This document shows, in pieces, positions 1 to 5,237 of a DNA stretch of 7,409 nucleotides. The notes under the pieces were generated by a model. The model had not been told where the DNA came from. It did no database searches and worked only from the letters and a program-made list of their open reading frames with translations. Every line of letters begins with the position of its first letter. Positions within the stretch are counted from its first letter, which is position 1. Source of the DNA: Anaerolineales bacterium (lineage in GTDB: Bacteria; Chloroflexota; Anaerolineae; Anaerolineales; Villigracilaceae); assembly GCA_016789485.1 (NCBI GenBank), contig JAEURE010000130.1, positions 1 through 7,409 on the forward strand, given 5' to 3'. The position numbers were made by a program, and so were the translations under genes.

Positions 1-132
1 GAACACTTTGTTCTCATCTTCGTTGATGATGGAAAGCAGACGCGCACCTGTGCGCTTGTGCTCGTAAAGTTTTGCGTCACAATTCAATTCAGGGATGTTC
101 TGTTCTTTGATAAGGGTAAATGCTTTAGACAT
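1..132 (-). CDS. Presequence protease-type M16C metallopeptidase (N-terminal 44 codons, partial)
   Basis: The window holds only the N-terminus; the gene runs off the left edge. The 44 residues begin MSKAFTLIKEQNIPELNCDA and continue through a YEHKRTGARLLSI-like stretch to NEDENKVF. This matches the start of the PreP/Cym1 (M16C insulinase-family) peptidases, where an E-x-x-x-GA-x-L strand precedes the inverted zinc motif HxxEH. That catalytic motif would lie just outside the window, so catalysis cannot be checked. Family members are about 1000-residue zinc peptidases with a clam-shell chamber that degrade peptides; in bacteria the substrate is usually unknown. The ATG at 130-132 is preceded by GGAG four bases upstream, which fixes the start. 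The gene lies downstream of ccrM and the DUF559 gene on the same strand, behind a strong hairpin (154-176). The family call is good; the exact role is inference. Confidence 0.85.
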   Translation of the reverse strand, partial: MSKAFTLIKEQNIPELNCDAKLYEHKRTGARLLSIINEDENKVF

Positions 133-151
133 GATTCTCCGTTCGTATTTG

Positions 152-190
152 TCCCTTCTCCCCTCAGGGGAGAAGGCTAGGATGAGGGGT
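152..190 (-). repeat. Hairpin repeat, left copy (inverted relative to the 578-613 copy)
   Basis: Positions 154-163 and 167-176 form a perfect 10-bp inverted repeat (CCTTCTCCCC / GGGGAGAAGG) around a 3-nt loop. On the DUF559 side, positions 177-190 form a C-rich flank on the minus strand that resembles the flank of the second copy. The stop codon of the DUF559 gene (177-179) abuts the stem. The hairpin could act as a terminator or mRNA-stabilising structure after the DUF559 gene, but the minus strand lacks a clear U tract after the stem. Palindromes with this C-rich/G-rich pattern occur dispersed in many bacterial genomes; whether this genome has many copies cannot be seen here. Confidence 0.85.
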
Positions 191-566
191 GTTTTAGTTC
201 GATTATTCTTTTTTCAGCTTCTTCCAATATCGCCGTAACTACAGCGTGGATGTTATACCTCACATCATCATTTGTAAATCGAATTACCTTGTATCCAATT
301 GTTTCCAGATATTCGGTTCTTGCTTGATCATATTCCTTTTGTTCTTTTTCCAAGTGTGACGGGCCGTCAATTTCGATGAGTAGTTTTGCTTCGGCGCAAT
401 AAAAGTCAATGATGAAAAAATCAATTGGATGTTGTCGCCTGAATTTATACTTCAAATTCCTGTTTCGTAATTGCCGCCAAAGCGTTACTTCTGCTGGGGT
501 CTGCGGTTGACGTAATTCTCTTGCAAATTGGCGGATGGTCGGATGAATGCGGAGGCGTTTTTCCAT
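177..566 (-). CDS. DUF559 family endonuclease-fold protein (Vsr-like)
   Basis: A 129-residue protein, the usual length for stand-alone DUF559 proteins, which share the Vsr/PD-(D/E)XK nuclease-like fold. Visible family signatures are QTPAE..LW at 22-30, KFRRQHPI at 41-48, D54 in IIDFYC, E65 and D67 in the IEIDG strand, H71, D80..R83 and the closing VIRFTNDDV at 94-102. The acidic D54/E65/D67 set is the likely metal-binding site. No substrate has been firmly established for most of the family. The start ATG at 564-566 has no strong ribosome site; the nearest purine-rich GAGGG is 12 bases upstream, inside the repeat. The last residues (HPSS) and the TAG stop come from the left repeat copy. The gene sits 20 bp after ccrM and lies wholly between inverted hairpin repeats. 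It could be a nuclease partner of the methyltransferase, but its position between repeats fits a separately inserted unit better. Confidence 0.9.
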   Translation of the reverse strand: MEKRLRIHPTIRQFARELRQPQTPAEVTLWRQLRNRNLKYKFRRQHPIDFFIIDFYCAEAKLLIEIDGPSHLEKEQKEYDQARTEYLETIGYKVIRFTNDDVRYNIHAVVTAILEEAEKRIIELKHPSS

Positions 567-577
567 TGCGCAAATCG

Positions 578-613
578 ACCCTCACCCTACCCTCTCCCTT
601 TCAGGGAGAGGGA
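578..613 (+). repeat. Hairpin repeat, right copy
   Basis: Positions 590-599 and 603-612 form a perfect 10-bp inverted repeat (CCCTCTCCCT / AGGGAGAGGG) with a 3-nt loop, preceded by the C-rich flank ACCCTCACCCTA. Stem length, loop length and flank layout equal those of the copy at 152-190, which has the opposite orientation. In both copies the flank points inward towards the DUF559 gene and the hairpin points outward. The minus strand of this copy supplies the last codons and the TAG stop (587-589) of the methyltransferase. It separates ccrM from the DUF559 gene and may also weaken read-through. Confidence 0.85.
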
Positions 614-1669
614 TTTTCTCATTTTCTCTCTCAACTCATCGATCACTTTCAACTTGCCTTTGTCTTTATAAAACCACATATCCCAGCCGTTAGCGGGAGT
701 GCGCGTCAATTCCTTCGCCACCGAGTGGATCGAGCCAGTGACCTTTCCGCATTTGAGATGTCCATTGGAAAGGATGATCGCTTCGCGTTTGCCTTTCGCG
801 AAATATAACGTTTGTCCCGCCTTGAGGAGTCCACACTCAAGCAGCGCCCCGAACGGTACTCGAACTTGATTGCGCTTCTCGGGCAGTTCCAACGCCTCAG
901 CAGGGGACTGGCTCACTGCGTCAATGCGCTTCTGCGCGACCTTGATGTATTTCTTGTCGCGCTCAATACCAATGAAATTGCGTCCCAGCTTTTTTGCAAC
1001 CGCACCCGTTGTGCCTGAGCCAAAAAAGGGATCGAGCACAACATCGCCTGCATTCGTGCTGGAGAGCAAAACCCGATAGAGTAGTCCCTCTGGTTTTTGG
1101 GTTGGATGAGCCTTCGTCCCGTTGGATTTGAGGCGCTCTTTTCCCGTTGCCAATGGGATGACCCAGTCACTGCGCATTTGCAGGTCGTCGTTCAGCGCTT
1201 TCATCGCCTTGTGGTTGAATGTGTATTTTGTACCTTGTTGCTTTTGCGCCCAGATCATCGTCTCGTGTGCGTTGGTGAATCGCACGCCACGGAAATTTGG
1301 CATGGGATTGGTCTTCAGCCAGATCACATCATTTAAGATCCAAAAGCCCAGGTCCTGCATGATTGCACCAACACGATAGATATTGTGATACGAGCCGATG
1401 ACCCAGATAGTGCCCGTTTCTTTCAGTACTCTTTTACTTGCGCGTAGCCACTCGCGGGTGAATTCGTCGTATTCGATAAAACTTGAAAATTTATCCCATT
1501 GATTGTTGACAGCATCCACCTTGGACATGTCTGGGCGGTAGAGGTCATTTTGCAATTGCAGATTATACGGAGGGTCGGCAAACACCAAATCCACCGAGTT
1601 CTCAGGGAGTGTGTTGAGGATCTTAACGCAATTGCCGTTGAGGATTTGGTTGAGAGGGAGGATGGTCAC
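587..1669 (-). CDS. ccrM: CcrM/HinfI-type DNA (adenine-N6) methyltransferase, predicted GANTC specificity
   Basis: Transfers a methyl group from S-adenosylmethionine to adenine, predicted in GANTC. With the GTG start it is 360 aa, close to Caulobacter CcrM (358). Motif order is beta class: catalytic DPPY at 32-35 followed by NLQL, then S-K-V-D-A-V, WVIGSYHNI..VG, LNDV.W.K.NPMPNF.G, NAHET.IWA, QMRSDW.IPL, AHPTQKPE, and the SAM-binding DPFFGSGTTG at 213-222. A C-terminal RAMA domain follows (about 270-350; RVPFGALLECGLL, GSIHSVA, NGWDMWFYK). An in-frame ATG at 1709-1711 would add 14 residues, but the GTG at 1667-1669 fits the family N-terminus and lies one base after the predicted transcription start. 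The final residues SLSLKGRG are encoded by the hairpin repeat, so the original C-terminus may have been replaced. No typical restriction enzyme is adjacent; DUF559 follows after 20 bp. Confidence 0.93.
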   Translation of the reverse strand: MTILPLNQILNGNCVKILNTLPENSVDLVFADPPYNLQLQNDLYRPDMSKVDAVNNQWDKFSSFIEYDEFTREWLRASKRVLKETGTIWVIGSYHNIYRVGAIMQDLGFWILNDVIWLKTNPMPNFRGVRFTNAHETMIWAQKQQGTKYTFNHKAMKALNDDLQMRSDWVIPLATGKERLKSNGTKAHPTQKPEGLLYRVLLSSTNAGDVVLDPFFGSGTTGAVAKKLGRNFIGIERDKKYIKVAQKRIDAVSQSPAEALELPEKRNQVRVPFGALLECGLLKAGQTLYFAKGKREAIILSNGHLKCGKVTGSIHSVAKELTRTPANGWDMWFYKDKGKLKVIDELREKMRKSLSLKGRG

Positions 1670-1703
1670 TGGGGAAATTATACCCTTCTCGGACTCAGGA
1701 CAA
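1670..1703 (-). promoter_or_regulatory. Predicted ccrM promoter, leaderless, with internal GANTC site
   Basis: On the minus strand a perfect TATAAT (1677-1682) lies 15 bp from a weak TTGTCC (1698-1703). Counting seven bases from the -10 puts transcription start at 1670, one base before the GTG start codon, so the mRNA would have practically no leader. The spacer contains GACTC (1692-1696), a match to GANTC, the expected target of the encoded methyltransferase. The -35 overlaps the possible -35 of the divergent uup promoter. The -10 is convincing; the -35 is weak. Confidence 0.5.
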
Positions 1704-1733
1704 CATCCCAATTAATCGGCTACAATTCGCCCT
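1697..1733 (+). promoter_or_regulatory. Possible uup promoter
   Basis: TACAAT at 1721-1726 lies 18 bp after AGGACA (1697-1702), giving a plausible start near 1733. That is about 35 bases before the uup ATG and three bases before a 13-codon ORF starting at 1736. The upstream half overlaps the divergent ccrM promoter, so the two may compete for RNA polymerase. The hexamers are imperfect. Confidence 0.35.
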
Positions 1734-1767
1734 CGATGAAACATTTATTACAAAGGAAATTCCCTGC

Positions 1768-3570
1768 ATGGCATTGATCAGTTTACAAGATGTGAGTCTG
1801 GGCTTTGGCGGGCCGCGACTTTTGGATGGTGTGAATTTACAGATCGAGCGTGGAGACCGCATCGGTCTGTTGGGGCGCAATGGGATGGGGAAATCCACTT
1901 TATTGAAATTGTTGAACGGCGATATTTTGCCGCATGAAGGAACTGTTGCCCGCCAGCAAAATACGCGCGCGGCTTATCTTCCGCAGGAAGTTCCGCAAGG
2001 CTTGAGCGGGCGCATCGCGGACATCCTCGCAACGGGTCTCGAAGAAGTCGATTTATCCAAACTGGATGATGAACAGCGTTGGGAACGCCAACATCAAGTG
2101 GACAAGGTCATCTCGCTCATGGACTTGGATGCTGATGCTCGTTTTGAAGTTTTATCCGCAGGCTTGAAGCGCCGCGTCTTTCTCGCCCGTGGCTTGGTCC
2201 GCAACCCAGACCTTTTGCTTCTCGATGAGCCAACCAACCATCTCGATATCCAAGCCATTGACTGGCTTGAGGATTTTCTTAAACGCTGGGGCGGCACGTT
2301 GGTTTTTGTCACCCATGACCGTGTCTTTTTGCAGAAACTCACCACGCGCATCGTGGAATTGGACCGTGGAAAACTTTATGACTGGGATTGCGATTATTCT
2401 ACGTTCCTGCAGCGCAAAGAAGCCATCCTCTCCGCGGAGCAGGCGCAGAACGCCACCTTTGATAAAAAACTTGCACAGGAAGAGCAATGGATTCGTCAAG
2501 GCATCGAAGCGCGCCGCACGCGCAACGAAGGACGTGTGCGTGCTTTGAAGAAATTGCGTCAGGCACGCAGTGAGCGGCGTGACCTGCTTGGCAAAGTGAA
2601 AATGCAGATCGGTACTGAGAACCGTTCGGGCAGGCTTGTACTCGAAGCGGAGAACATCAGCTATTCCTACGATGACAAAGTCATTGTGCGTGATTTTTCA
2701 ACCACCATTCAACGCGGCGACAAGATCGGTATCGTCGGCGCGAACGGCTCGGGAAAAACCACGCTCCTGAAACTGCTCATGCAACAGATTCAACCCCAGC
2801 AGGGCGAAGTGAGACATGGAACGAATCTCGATATTGTTTATTTCGATCAATTGCGTTCGCAGCTTGATGAAAGTAAATCTGTTTTGGATAATGTCGGGGA
2901 GGGGCGCGATACGATCACCATCAACGGCCGCTCTCGCAACTTGATGGGATATCTCGAAGATTTTCTTTTCACGCGTGACCGCGTCCGTGCGCCGATCAGC
3001 GCGCTTTCTGGCGGCGAGCGCAACCGCCTTCTGCTTGCGCGTCTCTTTGCCCGCCCCGCCAATTTGCTCATCCTCGATGAACCTACCAACGATCTCGACA
3101 TCGAAACCCTTGAAGTGCTCGAAGACCTTCTACTCGATTACGAAGGCACTTTGCTTTTGGTTAGCCATGACCGCGCCTTTCTCAATAACCTTGTCACAAG
3201 TACGTTGATCCTGGATGGAAGCGGCAATGTAAAAGAATATATTGGCGGATATGAGGATTGGCAAAAGCAATTGGATGCAGTCCCCGCCTCAAAGCCGCTG
3301 AAAGTTGCCGCAACAACCCAAACAGAATCCAAAGCTGATTCAAAACCTGCGGGTCGCAAGTTAAGCTATAACGAGAAACGTGAATTAGAAGAACTGCCCA
3401 GGAGAATTGAAGCGCTGGAGGCGGAACAGCATGAGCTTAATGTGAAAATGGAAGCGCCCTCCTTTTATCAACAGGAGAGCGCAGTCATTACACAAGCAGT
3501 GGAACGTTTGCAGGAAATTCACGAGGAATTATCCCGTGCCTATCATCGTTGGTCAGAGCTGGAAGCGTAA
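1768..3570 (+). CDS. uup: ABC-F ATPase, Uup type
   Basis: A 600-residue soluble ABC-F protein with two ATPase domains and no membrane segments. Such proteins bind the ribosomal E site and adjust tRNA and ribosome state; E. coli Uup also affects transposon precise excision and ribosome biogenesis. First domain: Walker A GRNGMGKST at 36-44, a degenerate signature LSAG at 129-132, Walker B with catalytic Glu in LLDEPTNHLD (E154), H183. The inter-domain linker (about 225-285) carries the WIRQGIEARRTRNEGRVRAL stretch strongly conserved in Uup. Second domain: GANGSGKT at 324-331, LSGGERNR at 413-420, LILDEPTNDLD (E438), H467. A polar linker (500-530) leads to a C-terminal coiled coil (about 533-598), the DNA-binding domain type of Uup, which argues against EttA or a resistance ABC-F. 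An AGGA 10 bases before the ATG is the ribosome site. It diverges from ccrM and ends 10 bp from a convergent gene. Confidence 0.93.
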   Translation: MALISLQDVSLGFGGPRLLDGVNLQIERGDRIGLLGRNGMGKSTLLKLLNGDILPHEGTVARQQNTRAAYLPQEVPQGLSGRIADILATGLEEVDLSKLDDEQRWERQHQVDKVISLMDLDADARFEVLSAGLKRRVFLARGLVRNPDLLLLDEPTNHLDIQAIDWLEDFLKRWGGTLVFVTHDRVFLQKLTTRIVELDRGKLYDWDCDYSTFLQRKEAILSAEQAQNATFDKKLAQEEQWIRQGIEARRTRNEGRVRALKKLRQARSERRDLLGKVKMQIGTENRSGRLVLEAENISYSYDDKVIVRDFSTTIQRGDKIGIVGANGSGKTTLLKLLMQQIQPQQGEVRHGTNLDIVYFDQLRSQLDESKSVLDNVGEGRDTITINGRSRNLMGYLEDFLFTRDRVRAPISALSGGERNRLLLARLFARPANLLILDEPTNDLDIETLEVLEDLLLDYEGTLLLVSHDRAFLNNLVTSTLILDGSGNVKEYIGGYEDWQKQLDAVPASKPLKVAATTQTESKADSKPAGRKLSYNEKRELEELPRRIEALEAEQHELNVKMEAPSFYQQESAVITQAVERLQEIHEELSRAYHRWSELEA

Positions 3571-3580
3571 AAGCAGGATT

Positions 3581-3850
3581 CTAAAAATGTAAGTCCTCAT
3601 CATCCAAATTGACGGGAGGCGCGGCGTTTAGTGGATACGCCCAAGCGCCGCTTTCATTCATCAAAGCCGCGATCTCGTATGGGGTAAGCAGAATTTCAAG
3701 TTGTTGTGTTTCAATGAATTCCAAAATCAATTGATGAGACGGCTTTTCTTTCTTGAAGCTTTTCTGAACGTGGTTCAGAAAATATTTTGAGCTTTCTTTG
3801 GATATCTGAAATTGTTCAGCGATTTTTTCAAAAGGTTTGACTTTGTCCAT
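3581..3850 (-). CDS. Small hypothetical protein, 89 aa
   Basis: I do not recognise this family. The protein is soluble, with no signal peptide or membrane segment. The N-terminal 40 residues are Lys-rich and predicted helical; IAEQFQISKESSKYFLNHVQ (11-30) has the rhythm of a helix-turn-helix, but this is only a resemblance. The middle (PSHQLILEFIETQQLEILL, about 37-55) is helical or mixed, and the tail is acidic (NLDDEDLHF). It starts six bases after the CoxM-like stop on the same strand and lacks a clear ribosome site, suggesting translation coupled to that gene. It ends 10 bp from the uup stop in a convergent layout with no visible terminator hairpin. Codon-like composition and operon position support a real gene; the function is unknown. 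Confidence 0.65.
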   Translation of the reverse strand: MDKVKPFEKIAEQFQISKESSKYFLNHVQKSFKKEKPSHQLILEFIETQQLEILLTPYEIAALMNESGAWAYPLNAAPPVNLDDEDLHF

Positions 3851-3856
3851 TTCGAA

Positions 3857-4594
3857 TTACTTCAAGCCAGCCAGGCAGCGCTTTACAAGAGTCGCAGCCA
3901 CATCCATTCTATATTCTGCGGATGCCCATTCGTCATTGGCTTCGTGATAGGCGTTCTGAGCGGCGGTGTCGAGACCATCGGCTTCGGTGCCATCCATGGC
4001 GAGCATGGGACTTTTTCCATAGCCGCCAAGGGTAAGGCGCGTGCGGCCAGAGTTCCATTGTGCGAGCACAGCGCAAACGATGGGTTTATCCGCCGGGGTG
4101 CGGGAGACGAATTCAAATGCAGTCTTGGCGTTGAGAGGCAGTGAGATTTGAGTGATCAAGCCGCGCGGACGGGTTAAAAGGAATTCGCCAATACCGACCA
4201 CTGAGGTTTGTCCGCTCACGATTGTTATTTTCGCGTCCATTGCCAGAAGCATCGTTGCAAATGGAGAGCGTCCATCGCTGGCGACGAGAGTCCCTGCCAC
4301 CGAAGCGACGTTGCGGATGTTGATGGGCGCTTCGAGTTTGATGGCGGTCTTCAGGGTTTGAGGGCAATGCTCAGATTCAAGCAGGGACTGTAGAGTGCAG
4401 GTTGCGCCGATCTCGAGGTCATTGCCTTTGACGCGGAGCGTGTCAAGGCCGAGGCGTTGTAAATCCACAACGGAAACAGAATCAGATGTCCGCTGGGAGA
4501 GAAGCGTGCCGCCGCCAAGGGGCAGGGTGTTTGGTTGCGATAAAAGCGCGAGGGCTTCGTCCAATGTTTGAGGTCTGTGATAGGCAGTTATCAT
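3857..4594 (-). CDS. CoxM/xanthine dehydrogenase-type FAD-binding subunit (stand-alone, short)
   Basis: A 245-residue FAD-binding PCMH-type flavoprotein of the molybdenum hydroxylase (xanthine/CO dehydrogenase medium subunit) family; typical members have about 280-290 residues. The first FAD pyrophosphate loop is PLGGGTLL (25-32). The second, INIRNVASVAGTL (91-103), corresponds to the IRN-x-x-T/S-x-GGN loop of the family, with Ala-Gly in place of Gly-Gly and no Asn after it. ASDGRSPFATMLLAMDA (105-121) follows, and the C-terminal domain ends in the typical EWASAEYRMDVAATLVKRCL (222-241). In the family this subunit passes electrons from the iron-sulfur protein to an acceptor. No iron-sulfur (CoxS) or molybdopterin (CoxL) gene is in the window, so it may serve a complex encoded elsewhere or have a new role. 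GGAG lies seven to eight bases before the ATG. A TATAAT at 4612-4617 suggests its own promoter. Confidence 0.85.
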   Translation of the reverse strand: MITAYHRPQTLDEALALLSQPNTLPLGGGTLLSQRTSDSVSVVDLQRLGLDTLRVKGNDLEIGATCTLQSLLESEHCPQTLKTAIKLEAPINIRNVASVAGTLVASDGRSPFATMLLAMDAKITIVSGQTSVVGIGEFLLTRPRGLITQISLPLNAKTAFEFVSRTPADKPIVCAVLAQWNSGRTRLTLGGYGKSPMLAMDGTEADGLDTAAQNAYHEANDEWASAEYRMDVAATLVKRCLAGLK

Positions 4595-4604
4595 TTTAAT
4601 TCTC

Positions 4605-4617
4605 CGTACTGATTATA
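4605..4617 (-). promoter_or_regulatory. Predicted promoter -10 of the CoxM-like gene
   Basis: A perfect TATAAT (4612-4617, minus strand) sits in the 28-bp gap between the TRIC-family stop and the CoxM-like start. The expected transcription start at 4605 coincides with the first G of the GGAGA ribosome site, giving an 11-base leader. No -35 match is visible. It may allow the CoxM-like gene and the 89-aa gene to be expressed apart from the upstream operon. Confidence 0.45.
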
Positions 4618-4622
4618 CAGGG

Positions 4623-5228
4623 TTAAGGTGCGGGGAGAGTCATCTTGAAACGTACTGCGGCGATTCGCAAGACGAATATCACGGTGGCGGCGATAGCGGA
4701 CGCAAAAAACGGTTCCACTTTTAGCCAGTGAAGCAGGATGAAAACCCATGTCCCGATGAAAGAGCAGGTGGCATACAGCTCTGTGTTTTGACGAAAGACA
4801 CTGGGGATACGGTTACAGAAGAGGTCGCGCAATACACCGCCGAAGATGCCAGTGACGACGCCCATGACCACAGCCACGATCGGAGAGAGCTCTAGTTGGA
4901 GTGTGTAGCTTGCGCCAAGGATACTGAACAGGCCAAGCCCGACTGCATCTGCTGTGGCTAGAAATCGATTCGAAATGGAATCGAGGCGATAAAAGGAAAT
5001 TGTTGCAACAATGAAAGTGATGACGGTCAGCCATGGCGCAGTGACCCAAAAGACAGGCGTTCGCCCAAGTAACAGGTCTCGCACGGTGCCTCCGCCAAAA
5101 GCGGTAACGAAGGCTGTGGTTGTCGCACCGACAATATCCATGTTGTATTTGCGTGCTTCCAGCGCGCCCGAAATGGCGGATGCAGTGACGGCAATGTAGG
5201 TGAGGATGAGGAGCAGGAGATTATCCAT
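4623..5228 (-). CDS. TRIC/UPF0126 family membrane protein (YadS/YicG-like)
   Basis: A 201-residue inner-membrane protein of the usual family length, built from two copies of the UPF0126 unit (about 5-85 and 92-172) plus a final helix, with around seven hydrophobic segments. Each copy carries the conserved kinked-helix motif: GGGTVRDLLLG at 45-55 and GGVLRDLF at 130-137, each followed by a P-x-F or P-x-V-F turn. Structures of prokaryotic relatives show a trimer with a pore in each subunit (TRIC channels, monovalent cations). Genetic data on relatives have also linked the family to glycine uptake, so the substrate here is open. The start follows the stop of the Ser/Thr/Pro-rich protein by nine bases without a clear ribosome site, so translational coupling is likely. 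No promoter is visible in front of it. Confidence 0.93.
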   Translation of the reverse strand: MDNLLLLILTYIAVTASAISGALEARKYNMDIVGATTTAFVTAFGGGTVRDLLLGRTPVFWVTAPWLTVITFIVATISFYRLDSISNRFLATADAVGLGLFSILGASYTLQLELSPIVAVVMGVVTGIFGGVLRDLFCNRIPSVFRQNTELYATCSFIGTWVFILLHWLKVEPFFASAIAATVIFVLRIAAVRFKMTLPAP

Positions 5229-5237
5229 CTGGAAGTG

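Noticed and set aside
154..176. Strong hairpin taken as a standard rho-independent terminator of the DUF559 gene
   Set aside because: The stem is strong, but the minus strand continues with GGACAAATAC rather than a U tract, and the same structure occurs at 590-612, so it is better described as a repeat.
521..808. Plus-strand 95-aa ORF containing an LTLPSPFQGEG stretch
   Set aside because: It runs antisense through ccrM and the repeat; the LTLPSP-type peptide is the usual spurious translation of this palindrome family, and no coding features are seen.
177..1669. Classical type II restriction-modification system
   Set aside because: DUF559 is not a known GANTC restriction enzyme, and it is separated from ccrM by the hairpin and enclosed by inverted repeats; kept only as an alternative hypothesis.
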